Below are positions 12,939 through 25,213 of a DNA stretch of 64,000 bases, piece after piece. The stretch covers positions 40,457,336 through 40,521,335 of the forward strand of contig OZ038433.1 in NCBI GenBank assembly GCA_964036275.1, given 5' to 3'. This DNA comes from Litoditis marina. Its lineage: Eukaryota; Nematoda; Chromadorea; Rhabditida; Rhabditidae. The notes under the pieces were generated by a model. The model was given only the letters and a program-made list of their open reading frames with translations, did no database searches and was not told the origin of the DNA. Both the position numbers and the translations under genes were made by a program. Numbering within the stretch: the stretch's first letter is position 1; each line of letters starts with the position of its first letter.

Positions 12939-13062
12939 CTCCACACCTCGCTTTTCATACTAATTTCTTTTCATTTCCAGCTGGAAGTATCGGACAGACT
13001 TGGTCGGAGAGACAGAAGTCGGGTGGAGGGTACGGTAGTGGATGGTCGCGAGGCAAATTTCC

Positions 13063-13345
13063 TCTCGTACCGACTCTTCCCGAACCAAAACCGAGCCGAT
13101 TCTTCCCGAACCAGTTGGTTCGGTAAGGAACCGAACCGTTTGCGTACTCAAACCGACATGAAACCGAACCAAACCCTGATAAACGTTATGCAGTCGACCA
13201 ATTTCAGCATTAATTACTATGGTTCGATATTGGTTCGATTCCAACCTTGTTGGCCTACATTTGGTTCGGTTCTAGAACGAACCAACTGGTTCGGGAAGAA
13301 TCGGTTCGGTTTTGATTCGAGAAGAGTCGGTTCGGGAAGGAATTC
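13063..13345. mobile_element. Palindromic GAACCGAACC element
   Basis: Blocks such as GACTCTTCCCGAACC and GATTCTTCCCGAACCAG on the left recur as reverse complements on the right (CTGGTTCGGGAAGAATC, GAAGAGTCGGTTCGGG). Weak, decayed similarity to this element is visible near 38115-38310. Confidence 0.55.
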
Positions 13346-13546
13346 ACCTGGTCGCGAGCCAATAAACACGTCGTCGTCACCATAACCCATCTCGAGGTGG
13401 AATTCATGAGGTACGTTTTTTTGGTTGTAGATTTCACGTTTCGTGTTCATTTTATGAAAAGAGTTCAAAAATAAACAGAACCAAAAAACAAAAGTTAACA
13501 TGGAAAAACAACAATAAGAAATCACTTTATTACTTATGAACAGTAT

Positions 13547-16500
13547 CTAGGGGACTTGTTCCTTCTTCTTCACTTGTCTTATCGAAATCACATGTTTGAA
13601 TGTGTCCGAATCCTCCTCGCTCTCCTGTTTTCCCTCTGTCTGCTTTTCTTTTTCGTCCAGGGTCTCCATCGTGGGCTGAAAAAAAAATGATATAGAACAA
13701 AGAAAAATGAGAGTTATAGGAAAGTTACTATTATTAGTTGGATGGTGATCAGTTATAAGTTATGATCTTCTTATAACTAGGTGATGAGTATTAGTTGAAA
13801 GACATATAGAGAGAGAAAGTGTGAGAGAGATCTGGTGATTTTGAGTACGACTTCCGAAATTCTGTCGCAATGAATGCAGATAAGGACAGTTGTTGATACT
13901 ACTCGATATTAAATGAAACTTGAATAGTTGATTAGACCAACCTTGACTTCCATAGAAACTGATGGCTTCTTGTTGCCTTTTTCGGTCGGATTTCTGAAAA
14001 AGAGAAATCAACAAATCAGAAAAGTTCTTTTTCTTATATCTTTATTAGAAAAGTATGATCTGTAGCGAACACTGGATAAACTTAACAACAAGCAACCGTT
14101 TTACTGTGGAGCTAGACAAGAAGGATAGGATTCCTACCTAATCCCAAATGCTCGAAACACAATAATTAGATATGTGTATTTGTATACGTAGATTCACATT
14201 CGGAAAACTGTAAAATGAATAAAATATAAATAGACGAACTTGTGTCTTTGAGATTGTAGTTGATTTGGAAGACGTCGCGATTGAACTCCGCACTGAAAGC
14301 ATAGAAACTGACTAATAACTCATACACTGTACTGTTTTCAAACTATATAGCGGAACATGAAATTCCTACCCCCTATATCTGTGACTGTTTTTTTTTTGAA
14401 AAAAAATCCGCCAAAGAGTCATATGAAGCTCATGAAAAGTAAGGTGCGTTGTGCATTTTCCATCATCAAAACTTGGTTTGACATGGAAATTACCTTTTTG
14501 GGATCATTCTGTGTGGGCTCCTTCTTTCCTTTTTCCGTCACAACTTCAGTTTGTAGTTGGGTTTTCTCATTCATCTGGAATTAATTTTTGTCACGATAAT
14601 TGGCTTTTTACACTCAAGATTCAGTTGGATCTTCATTGTCGGCCAATTCTTCAGACTTTCGCTATAAATCTGTTTCATACATACATTTGAAATACCCTGA
14701 ACTAGCGTAACTGGCTTTGTTTGCTACACGTTTTTGAAACATGTAATTTGTTTCATTTTTCTAGTGTGGTTTCAAATATACTTCTTGTCATTTTAGCCTA
14801 GACAACCAGAAATATACCTTCAATGAGTTGTACATGATTCAGAGAGTTGAATTGTACCTCAGTTAGTTCAGATAGAGTGTGCAAAAATTCCATGAACGAT
14901 CTTCCAATGTTTTTAAAGTACGGAAATCCGACAGCTGAACTTACCGCTACAATTGACTGTTCGCCTCCCTTCTTTCCGTTCAGAACCTGGAAACAAAACA
15001 AGGTTTCGAAAGACACGGTTATTTGGAATATATGAGCATCCCATTCGGCATCTGGATAATTGCTCGAAATGCCTAGGTAACTAAGGTTTGTAATAGGCAA
15101 ACTAGTTGGTTTGCGCAGGCAAACTTATAATTTTATAAAAATTTTATATTTTTTTCACTTTCTCTCTCTCTTAGAATTATGCTACAGCTTGATTTTCATA
15201 AACAGCAAAGTATGGAGTTCAAACAACAAATATGCCACTCATCTCGCTGGTACTGAAAATCTCGCTCTTTGGACGGAAATTTAGCTCTTTTAAAATTCGA
15301 CATGTTATTCACGTGTTCAGACAGTCTTACACGTTTCTTTCTTGTTTTCGTGTTTCATTCTCGTTTACGTGAAATTCTTCACGTTAACAGGTTTTACTAA
15401 AACGGAGAGAATGTCTGGCAGAGAATTGAAGGAAAACCACAAGCCGAGTAGACAAAGATCCCAAGCACGAAATCCAATGACCAAATCGTGTGCAACCACA
15501 CCGATTGTTTTCTTTCGAAAAAAGAAAAACTACGGCCTACGAAGAAACTGATAAATGTACCGCAGTTTTCTCCATAGTTTGTTGTTGTTCATCGACGTTT
15601 GTTCCATTTCCATTCGCCTTTCGATTCGACTCTTCTCTTTTCTCCTTTTCGCTCTTTCGCGGTCCCTTTTCATCAGTTTTCAAGTCTCTGCAATGAAAAA
15701 TTACTGGAAACGAGTAACGTTACTCGAGAAATAGTCTTATCTCTCAGGACATGCTAAGCATATACACTTTGAAAACCATTACGATGAACAGGATATAGTG
15801 GGTGCCAAATTTATGAACTTCTGTCTCCCGCTGGAATCGAACCTGCGAGGAAAAGATTGGTAGCAGGGCGCGAACCACTGCGCTATTAGAGAACAAAACC
15901 AGCAAATTTTGAAATCGAAGACATGCTTGCTTACACAGCGGAAAGTGAGATATACAGAACCCTCCCGCCTTTCCGTTGGCGACGACTATACACTTATTCC
16001 TAGTCACCGCTGCCGGTCTAAAATGTATTCCGTAAGCGAAACCTAAGTGTAAGTCATTGTTATTTGCCGCCTTTTTTCTTGCATGAAAATGTATCATAAA
16101 ATGGGCATATTTTAGTTTAACAAATGTGTATTGGTCAAGTGTAGTGCGGATTCTCGCACAGCGCTTCGCGCTGCGCGCGATATTCTGAACAACATACGTT
16201 CCACTTCGGACCACATCCCGTTTTGCAGGACTTGTGGCGGAAATTTCATTTTTGTCAGTCCTCTCTTGTTTCGCTTTGTTGCTTTTTGTCTTCCCACAGA
16301 AGAATACTATAAACAAAGTATTTAATTAACACACTTGAAAGGATAAAAAAAGGTTCGTCATGGTTCATTTAGGTTGTTGTATCTAAATTATTTTTGTTGC
16401 TTTTCAAATGTGTGAAATTTCTAGCTCGTTTTATCACTTTCTGTATTCCAACTCGTATCCCGCAGCTTTTGCAGAAACATTCGAATCTCAATTCTCATGA

Positions 16501-16730
16501 TAAGCTTGTACAACTCTCAGAGTAGTTTGGGGGTACGAGGGGAAACTAGTTCTATTACTTACTTCTGCTATACAAAATCAATGTTGTTCAAGTTAATGCT
16601 GTAAAAACAAATGTACGAGCGTTATTCGTTGTAATGATGATATAAACTGACCGAGTATGTGAAGTGTTATGAAGATACATAGATTGAAGAATGATATGAA
16701 AACGAACAGAATATTTGACTCTGACCGCAT
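13547..16730 (-). CDS. Lysine-rich protein with N-terminal hydrophobic segment (family member 2), about 220 aa
   Basis: Unrecognised family. Exons in order: 16730-16652, 16306-16198, 15687-15561, 14986-14945, 14574-14494, 14292-14240, 13993-13942, 13675-13547; intron phases agree at every junction. Residues 1-29 start MRSESNILFVFISFF and continue with NLCIFITLHILVFFC, one long hydrophobic helix. It is followed directly by GKTKSNKAKQERTDK and a hydrophilic, low-complexity Lys/Glu/Thr/Gln region to the end (EKEKREESNRK, TLDEKEKQTEGKQESEED). The helix plus basic flank suggests a membrane anchor with a cytosolic tail. Intron 2 contains a tRNA-derived SINE (15800-15992). The gene faces the Srx gene head to head, about 490 bp apart. 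Small extra exons cannot be excluded. Confidence 0.6.
15800..15992 (-). mobile_element. tRNA-derived SINE, copy A
   Basis: On the minus strand the segment has a tRNA-like head (AATAGCGCAGTGGTTCGCG, then CGCAGGTTCGATTCCAGCGG as B box). It shares ends and body with copy B at 17808-17968: ACACAGCGGA...GTGAGATATACAG and GCGACGACTATA, and GGTGCCAAATTTAT at the other end. Two insertions with the same boundaries support a real SINE family. It lies in an intron of the lysine-rich gene. Confidence 0.65.
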
Positions 16731-17223
16731 TAAAATGTCTCGGAAATAGAAATGAACATGAGACAAAAAAACTTTACACGCGGTTTTTGTTCACGGAAAA
16801 ACGTTAACGGGAAATTTTCCGGAAAGCGTGTACCTTAAAAAGTGCAACAGAGAAATTTCGCAACCGATCCAAAAACGTCGGTTGCCATCCTCAAAAGTCC
16901 GAACCCAAAACAAAACCAGTCAATTTATCAACTTACATAGAAATCTTTTAGTTTGGTATCGTATAAATCGCCACAACCGTGTGCAGTAGCTTTCATATTT
17001 CAACTATTAACAATATAAATAGTTTATAGTTTATACATGCTTATGTGAATTACATGAGAAAGCGCAACTTGACTTACATCGGTGTCGAACTTTGATTGAG
17101 TTACCACGCCCGCTGAAACAGTTTAAGCTCACGCGCTGATAAGGTTTATAATATGATTTTATCATGGTTTAAGTACCGTCTGGCTCAGCAATGTTTCAGT
17201 TTGATTTGACACGTCGCACCACG

Positions 17224-20200
17224 ATGTGGTATGAAGTGGCGGCTGTATTTTCGGTGAGTCGACGAAAATTTTATTTTTCATTTCAACATTTTCTTCTTAT
17301 TTCTCTCCATTTTTCTGCTCATTCTGTGTTTGATCCCTCTGGGTAGATTGAACCCCGAACAACAAACAATTTTGGTTGTTTCCACACTGAAGGGGGTTCC
17401 ATTTACAGTTCGAGTTGAAGTGTGACATTCTACAATCACCTATCACCAACGTAAATGCCAAATTCAAATAACTTCTTTCACTTTTCACATTTTATCTTGG
17501 TTCGAGTTCTATGTTATATTGATGATTTAAATCAGAACAATTAGTGCAAAGTTAGAACCAAAACTAAATTCGCAATGACAGAAGCATAATTATTTAGACA
17601 AACGCTTTTAAAATGTACGTATTGAACCAATTCGGAAAAATCCTCACTCCTTAAATTTTCCGGTATATGCCCAACATCACTCATGAGAACAATATTGGGT
17701 CACATGTTCAGGTTCAATACGACTGTAAAATATCAGTTCGAGACGAAAACCTGTCTTTGTAAAGGATATTACAGTTTTTTCCCATGATAAATTCGTAACC
17801 CTATAGAGGTGCCAAATTTATAAAAGTTTTGTCTCTTGCAGGAATTGAACCTGCGAGCAAATGATTTCTAGCTGGCCGCTAACCTTTTCGCTACAAAAAT
17901 ACATGTCCGTACACAGCGGAGATGAGATATACAGTACCCACCTGCCCCTCAGTTTGCGACGACTATAGTTTTCTTTACAGACCGGGTTTGTGGGAGTTAC
18001 ACTACTCTCTTATCTGGGCTATCGAGTATATCGTACTCCTCTCTTCCGGAACTCGTTTGGATACTTCACCATCACCCAACTTACAGCAGGCACCGCAATC
18101 AGCTTCTTCTTCATGACTTTCATAACCATCGAAATGATGAGGTAGTTTTCACCATTCAGACAGTTTCCAATCGAACAACCACATTTGTTGTGGCCATGAC
18201 AAGAGGGTGTGCAGGTCAGAGAGACGCAGACTGTTGTAGCCTGTCTGTGGCCTTATTGACCTCCATGCTCTATCGCTTCTGTAGCTGACCAGTCACAGAA
18301 AGTAGCGATTATGCTTGGATCACACAGAACGATTGGATCCAATTCTGCAATTAGCAAACTAGAGAAGCGGCGTGGGGATCAATGAAGCCGCGGATATCTG
18401 CGTTTCTTTGACCTGTACACTCTCTCACCGGACGCGCTGCAAGAGGGGCTTGTAGGTGCATGGAGCTGTCTGAGAACTCGAACTGTGATTTGGACAGCTT
18501 TCCAATGAGAGCGGGCCAATCCAAACCATTTAACCATATTTTTTTATCACACGCTTCCCTTGCGTAATAAATTCATTCATTCATTCAATATGTGCATTGT
18601 GCAATACGCATCAATGTTGTTTGCCCTCGTTGTTGTGAAATGACATTCAACGTATGTTGTCTGGGAAAAATGTCTAACAAAAGGTTCAGAAGTACTCGAG
18701 CACTAGAGCTATATCAGAGAAAACTTTTAATTAATTCTAAGGTTGCAAACTTGTCATGCTCACAAGTTAGCAACCAGAAACCGATAACAGGCTTTTTGGA
18801 TGAATGCTGTATCGATTCTCAGAGTAATGGTAACATTACGTGAGGTACATAAGGAGATATATAATTTGCTAAGCTGATATTTATTCCACTCAAAAATCTA
18901 ACCTGTACAAGTATTGAAGTTGAAGTAGGTGGTTACGTTACAATGAAGTCACAAACAGTTCAACGACCTATACTGTTAGTCAATTGCACAGTCACGTGAA
19001 ACATGTTAAACACAGCAGAACTCAGAAACGTGCAATGATGAAGTGCACATTGCCTCATTAGAATGCTAACTTTACGTGAGTATTTAATGTACTTCTAGTA
19101 TAACGTTGTTCCGATTCAGACCGTTCACCATTCCCTTCAACGTTCTTGTCGTTGTATCATATCTGATGATGTCGCTTTGCTATGTTTCCAATTATGCTAA
19201 TGCAGTTATGGCCATCAACAGATTTTGTGTCGTTTATTTTCCAATCAGGTGAATACGGGTTTGTGAAAAAGAAAAAGAATGAAGTTTGTGAAATTTCGTG
19301 AAAGTGTCTGTAGTTATCGAGCAAAATAATAATACGTTTGTGAGTCTTTCTCAACGCTGGGGGAGGAAGGTAATTTACTACGTTCTGGTACTGCGTGATC
19401 TCAACACTTACCCAGAACAGATAGACTCAAAAACTCGATTCGACTTGATGCACATAACGACACTATTAAACAAACAAAACGAACTTTTGCGTAAGTTTTC
19501 TCGATACGTTGTAAGGTGTCTACTAGTTCTGAAAGTTCTTTTCTAGGTACAAACTTTTGTTTTCGAACAAAAAAGGAAAAACGATGGTGATTATTATATG
19601 GGTAGCAGCTTTTGTTGGATGTGTCGTACTTCTTCTCGGTTTGTTTCACGTGAGGGCGTAGAGTGAGAGAGAAGTAAAATTTCCTTTCTCTTCCTTTTTT
19701 TCCTCTCTCTCCGTTTGAAGACATAAACAAGAGAGAGATAAAAGAGAACGAGAGGCAAAAAAACAGAGGCAAAAACAGTGAGAGAAACATAGGAAGAGTT
19801 GAGGAAGAAGAGACAAAAGACAAAGAAGGGGGAAGCGAGAATTAGAAGGAAAGGGAGAGAACGAGAAAAAAGGAGGAGACCACGGCAATGGAAAGTAAGT
19901 AGAGAAATACTTCTTCGGCAATAAGTTTCTCAGCGAAAGTGCTTGTGAAAGATGAAATGGTTGAGATCGCTTCAGACGGATGTCATTTCAACTTCCGTTC
20001 CGAAGAAAATTTGTTCTACTTCGAAGATGCGCCGTGTGGTAGATTCATAGAGGACTACATAGATCGATTCTACTGCCCGGGAATATCTTTATTCGAACTT
20101 ATAGTTGATCTGGCTACATTCATGGGGCTAATCAGAGAGTTCAAGGTACAAACATTGTATGTGAAATCACTCCTTGTTGGAAGGCGTAATCGTCCAAGAG

Positions 20201-21273
20201 TTGCTGACGGTCCCAGTTGATTTTCGGAAATACAAAAACCTCTAATACAGACACTTTTGCTTTTTCAGAAAAGGATGTCTGGTTCTCTATTTTCACTAAA
20301 GAAGTTTGGCAGGGGAGAACTTCGGCAGTTTACTCAGGCAAGTTCTTCGTAAACATAAGTTTCCCTGATTCAGGTGGTGCACGTAAACGCAGAAATGTGT
20401 TTGGTCAACATTTTACGGTAGCTGTCATTGAAAAGCTCGCTTGGAAAAGTCAAACTCTACCATCAAGTTTGACATGGCCGAAACGGAAATCCGTAAAATA
20501 AAAACTATGAAAAAAATGCAAAAGACACTTTATTACATTTACTATCCTCTTTCTCAAACTTTGTTCGTTTAGCGTGATCATTGTCAAAAAGAAAGTGATA
20601 CTTTCAGTCCACGATATCTTCTCTCATGTTTATCATGGTTCTGGTTTCTTTTCATGTTGGAATTTCCCAAACGGATAACGTTAAAGTTCTATTCTGGCTC
20701 ACACTTTATGTCTGGCAGGTGTACTATGTGCTGATTGGGTAAGTTTGTAACACATACTGAACGATAAGTTGTCCAGAATTCAAACAGTTTACTGTTGAAA
20801 GCAAACAAACTGCCTGTCATAATCATCCGGTTACTTTTAATGGCAACCCATAGTTCATTACCAAAAGTGATTTTTGTTTACTAACAAGCCAGTTGCTTCT
20901 CTAAGTTTTAAACGAATTATTCCTTTGACAACCTTTGTGATTTGCCAAAATTCAAGAGTACCTCAATGTGACAGTTCCAGTAAAATGTTTCCGTGTTGTC
21001 GAACAATAATATTATTATTATGTGATTGTGGTTTTTGAGCGACTGTTTTACCAAAACTTACTCGCAGACAATTCTTTAAATAAGTGGAAGTTGTATTAGA
21101 GGACAGAAAACAATGAAATACTTATTTAATCAAACACTCAAAAAAATGATATTGGATTCAAGTAATAGCTATACTTCAGTCTGGTTCTCCTGCTTTTGTA
21201 TGTGGAACTACGACCGACGAGCAAAGATACGAGAATATGCATCACAATTACGAGGGTCGAAGCAAATAACTAG
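17224..21273 (+). CDS. Srx-type chemosensory 7TM receptor, 9 exons
   Basis: Predicted odorant or pheromone receptor of nematode class X. Exons: 17224-17253, 17981-18141, 19120-19248, 19547-19638, 19934-20145, 20269-20337, 20374-20403, 20608-20738, 21180-21273. Family marks in order: TM1 then FRNSFGYFTITQLTAG, TM3 with YANAVMAINRFCVVYFPIRY, TM4 (MVIIIWVAAFVGCVVLLL), the extracellular loop with DGCHFNFRSEENLFYFED and APCGRFIEDYIDRF, TM5, TM6-7 (VLFWLTLYVWQVYYVLIG) and a polar C-tail. Odd points: the exon 4 donor is GTTTGT, and the exon 6/7 intron is only 36 bp with a GC donor (CAG|GCAAGT). If either is wrong the gene is a pseudogene. Introns 1 and 2 hold repeats (17808-17968, about 18180-18598 and 18971-19100). 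Confidence 0.7.
17808..17968 (-). mobile_element. tRNA-derived SINE, copy B
   Basis: Same family as copy A at 15800-15992. Read on the minus strand: TAGCGAAAAGGTTAGCGGCC head, GCAGGTTCAATTCCTGC B-box region, GGTGCCAAATTTATA-type terminus on the plus strand. It ends about 12 bases before exon 2 of the Srx gene, so its edge adjoins that exon's splice acceptor. Confidence 0.65.
18180..18598 (+). mobile_element. Probable non-LTR retroposon 3' end with ATTC tail
   Basis: A stretch more GC-rich than its surroundings ends in AATAAATTCATTCATTCATTC, the kind of short tandem tail left by RTE/CR1-like LINEs or their SINEs. No protein-coding remnant was identified. It lies in intron 2 of the Srx gene. 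Confidence 0.35.
18971..19100 (+). mobile_element. TA-flanked Tc1/mariner-type MITE, copy 2
   Basis: 130 bp from TACTGTTAGTCAATTGCAC to TACTTCTAGTA with TA on each side. The inner inverted repeats GTCACGTGAA and TTACGTGA are visible. Same family as 1660-1793, 21647-21769 and 32514-32642. Sits in Srx intron 2. Confidence 0.75.
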
Positions 21274-23778
21274 TCAGAACAGTTGTGCTGGCTCGTCGTC
21301 GGACAACTATGTATCATATTGACTAAATTATTGACGTATTGACAACAAACTAATAGTTCATAAACTGGTAAACTGCGGACCACATGTTCTCCAATTGACG
21401 CAGACCACATGTTCTCCAATTGTATGAAGTAAATGTCTGATGCGTGTTGCTGGTCCTGAGCTGCTGGAACTACTGTAGTGGATGTAGCTCTTACTTGAAG
21501 TATCAGTTGTAGGGCTCCTCTCCGCCACTGTGGCACCTTCAGTATAGTGGCAACCATGATGACGTTGGCCCCTCTGAAACAAGGCGTTATAAGTTGTCAA
21601 ATATGAGGTATTGGGTATGACCGAATCATTGCTTGATCACGTCGTACACTGTCAGTCAATTGCACAGTCACGTGAAACATGTTAAACACAGCGTAACTCA
21701 GAAACGTGCGATGACACGATGCCTCATTAGATGGCCAACTTTACGTGATATATCGATTTACTTCTAGTATAACTAACAAATTACGACCGAAAAGTAGAGA
21801 GATTGAACTAAAACACAGCGGGATACGGTAACAAACCCCGTTTAGGCCAGTGTTTGAGAAAGCAAACCCTATAACCCGATAACTTGAAGGAAATCGGGCA
21901 CCAACTCGGCAAAGAGTTCGATTCCAGCTGTTCTAACTATTTCAGGATCCTATCATCAATTTAACGAGTTTCTTAGCATAGATTACTGCGAGTGACATTC
22001 ATGTGCCACCGCCGCGCCACCCGCAACCGGCCTAGGTAAAAGTAGAATACGGCAAATTTATGGCAATCAAGGCTTATGAAACGTGTGAAGCATAGTTTTA
22101 CTTGGTTTCAACTCAGTTGTGTGGTATGTATTCTGTTCTGTCTTCAAAAGTTTATCACATAATTGGCGAGTATTTGTGCCGAAAAGTTAGCCCTAAAAAT
22201 GCCCTGAAAAGATACACGTTTGGGTGTCCGAGTGTTTGTCGGCGCTGTATCATATTATAATATGCGAGTTCAATACCCAGCTTGTGCAATAATTTCGATC
22301 AGGCTGGTTGCTGTTGGTAAGGTTCCAGCATAACTGACTCCGCCCACTGAAATGTACTATACTGGGCTAGTCTTGATGATCGAAACGAACTATAATCGTC
22401 ATGCGCGTGATTTTCATATTCAGCAAGAAACTTCCCCGCACCCGCAAACCTTTTTTACATGTACATTCATTCACGTCGCTTCGTTGCAAGGCGGTGATCA
22501 TCGTAAATGTCACAATCTTTGTAACAACTACATTTTTTGTATTCCGCAGTAACACTTTCCAGCACCAATAAACAACTACATTTATCACATTTGTTTTCTA
22601 ACTCCTTTTCATCACATTTAAAATGAGCTTTGGTTAGGCCATACTCTGTTTCTAGGTTGCAAGGAGAGAGAGAGAGAGAGAGATAGATAGAAATGAGAAG
22701 TCCGGCATTTCAAGTGGTAAGACATTTTCGGAGAGAAAACAGTTCACTTACACAGCGATATTCAGTTCGAATAGGGCGAGACAGATGAGGTATTGTGGGA
22801 ACCATGAGCGAAAACGAGTCCGGCCGCCGCCGCGGTACCGGCCACCAAAGCCACGACAAAGCCACAATATGGAACCACTCAGAACGTCCCTGGTTGTGTT
22901 ACAGTATTTTACTGTACTTACAGTAAAATACAGCATGGTGGGAATACAAATCGATTTTTTGGCGTCTCGACTAAAAAATACAGTATTTTTCCGAACCGTT
23001 CGGTTCTTGAACTGTTTCGACTAAACGCGATTTCGTAAAATACAGGGCATGTTCGGAGCACATTCGACATCAACTGAACGTCAATAGACTCAGACATTCG
23101 GGCGGTAGTACCGCCGGACAATAGCTTATAAGAAAAAAGCTCGGTTAAATTATACAAACTAAAGGAAACAAGAAAGAGAGAAACAGGAAGTGGTACGTTT
23201 TGTCTGTGCCCCAGACCTAACCACTTTAATCAAGATGCATTCCCCCTTAAAATCGGTACTACCGCGGCATAACAACTCGTCTGGCCAGCTGACCATAAAG
23301 GGCAGTAATACCACCGGATAATATGTTATTGAATGATCGAAGATTGTTTTCAAACCACCCTCTACGCTTTTTTTTCGTTTGCGCAACCGCTCCTCGATGT
23401 TCTCGCTCATTTATCTCACTTCTTACTTCAATTTTGTAATTGGTAGTGTAACAAAACTGCCTTGGCGTAGATTGTGAAACAACTATGCTACAGCAGTAAG
23501 TATGCTGTACAAACTGTTTCTCTTTGGTTATGTCTAATCGAATGCGTCAAACATGACCTAAATAGACAGAGTACATGCTCCTCTGAAGTTTGAATCCATT
23601 TGGTTTTAAGCTAGATGTCCGCTATAAATTGGTAGGTGAAACAGGAAAAACAGCTTACGCGTTCTTAACTATAAAATCGTTAACTCTCGGTCTTGCTCAT
23701 AACGCTAGCGTTTGAATTTTAAAAAAACAGACAACTGTTTGAAATCACGACAACAAAATCACCAAACTTCCGAATCAC
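21274..23778. other. Gene-free stretch with repeats
   Basis: Contains a TA-flanked MITE (21647-21769), a direct repeat of ACCACATGTTCTCCAATTG at about 21380-21420, a GA run near 22665-22682, a tRNA-like segment near 22220-22285 and AGTATTTTACTGTA palindromes near 22900-22985. Open frames at 21358-21600 (minus) and 22748-22880 were examined but have no consistent splice context. Confidence 0.35.
21647..21769 (+). mobile_element. TA-flanked Tc1/mariner-type MITE, copy 3
   Basis: Shares GTCAGTCAATTGCACAGTC, the CACGTGAAACATGTTAAACA core and the TTTACTTCTAGTA end with copy 2. Slightly shorter, with a small internal deletion. Confidence 0.75.
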
Positions 23779-25213
23779 CTTCACAATGCGCAGGTTCTCG
23801 GTGAGTTGAAATCGAGCACTGAGTGTGTATGGCTGGATGACTAGTCTGTGATCTCGAACTGTACTTGTTTTTTCCAATGGTCTCCTATTACATCTATAGA
23901 GGTACTTGAACAAGATAAACGAGAGACTCAGGAATACAATAGCAGGAAAAGCGAGCATTCCCAGTTCGAAGTATCCTTGAAGTGGGAAAGGGGAAAACCG
24001 TATTATGATCACTCTATGAACAAAACACAATTAATCAAAAGTACACGAATGATTTACGCTCAATTCAAAGAGACTCGTTGAATCGGAGTTGTTTTCCAAT
24101 CTCAAAACACATCAAACTTTGAAAACACCTATTTCATCGATTTTATACTAAAAATCCATTATAACGAACTCAAACGACGCTTTACCGTGATCGATTATGT
24201 ATCATTTTCAATCATTATATCTGAGCAACACGTAGAAAGAGATATATTTTCAATGGCGCTACTGTCTTTCTAAGTTAACTTACATTCTTTTTTTTTTGTA
24301 GATTGACAAATACTTTCACCGATATGCATCTGATATTCACGCATAAATATCTCACGTAACTGAAAACTTCTCTCGACTACTCACCGAGAGATACCGATAG
24401 TGTTCTCAGCACTCCCACTGTCAAAGCCAACAGCCCGGCGAAGCCAGCAATCCAACCGCGACGTTTTCTCTCATAGTTCATAGTCAGCAATGAAATAGCT
24501 GGCCATAGACATTTCCATAATCAGTGCTGGTAGAAGTGCGACGGTTGCCAAACAGTAGGTTGCACGGAGAAATCCGCAAACCAGCAAAGGTGAATCGCAC
24601 CAAATGTCGCCTGAAACGAAGTATGAGAATGTGCGGAATGCGTGTGTACTTATTTGAACTATTCTCAGCTACAGTGTGTATCGCTGGATGATGTGCCACA
24701 TTCAACAACGGGTTAGAACTCTGTAAAAAACTGACTTGTAGATTGCCAGGAATAAACACTTGTATATCAGAATGTTGAACTTATACAAGTCAAGCTTACG
24801 CGTGACTGTAACGTGTGGAATCTTGAATGAATGTACGATACTGTCCAATACTCTTTTTACTTCAGGTTTCAAGTGACTCCATAGAGCACCTATGATATGG
24901 GTCAAGCAACGGAACAAATAGGTCCTTGGTTAAATGAATTACCCGGAAAAGTGCCTTTAGTTTCTACAACTTCGGTTTGATAGAGAAAAAGCACTGCTCT
25001 AGATAAAATAACCACATAGTAACACGATAACATGAATCCTTGTACTATAATCCTCAAATTCCGGTGACACGCGAAGAAACGTGAGAGCACGTAGAAGAAA
25101 AACCAAGCGGACACAAAGGAGCAAAAGAGAAAGAAGAATTCCAGTCCAAAAATGGTGTATGCTACAAACGTGTTCGAAACGTGTTTGTCGGAATGAATAA
25201 GTAGTAGGTCATA
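23779..25213 (-). pseudogene. Sre-like 7TM receptor relic with frameshift and missing 3' end
   Basis: Three exon-like blocks on the minus strand: about 25213-24943, 24610-24385 and 23975-23779. They carry receptor features in order: TM1-2 (GLEFFFLFCSFVSAWFFF, FACHRNLRIIVQG, RAVLFLYQTE), an extracellular PGDIWCDSP, TM3 (CGFLRATYCLATVALLPA), MASYFIADYE, then in another frame NYERKRRGWIAGFAGLL, TM5 (FPAIVFLSLSFILFKYLY) and SARFQLTENLRIVK. DYE and NYERKRR are in different frames within one exon at about 24470-24484, a one-base shift no intron can explain. No ATG precedes the first block in frame, and exons for TM6-7 were not found. Class e is the best guess; a related class is possible. Confidence 0.55.

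Larger units (their letters stand above)
11593..13546. other. Gene-free stretch crowded with inverted-repeat elements
   Basis: Holds three separate palindromic elements (11947-12190, 12804-12938, 13063-13345), a short GGC run at about 12237-12258 and a tRNA-like segment at about 12545-12612. No supported gene. Confidence 0.5.

Noticed and set aside
15744..16316. 190-aa minus-strand ORF
   Set aside because: It is a run-on of exon 2 of the lysine-rich gene (to 16198) through the intron and a SINE copy.
19401..19921. Minus-strand Ser/Leu/Phe-rich ORFs
   Set aside because: Low-complexity GA/CT sequence in an Srx intron; no splice or domain support.
21358..21600. Ser-rich minus ORF (YIHYSSSSSSGPATR)
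   Set aside because: Contains a local direct duplication and competing open frames; no start or splice partner.
22748..22936. Minus ORF near 22.8 kb as the missing Sre 3' exon
   Set aside because: No frame gives TM6-7-like sequence in the required phase; composition is dominated by GCGGCGGCGG.
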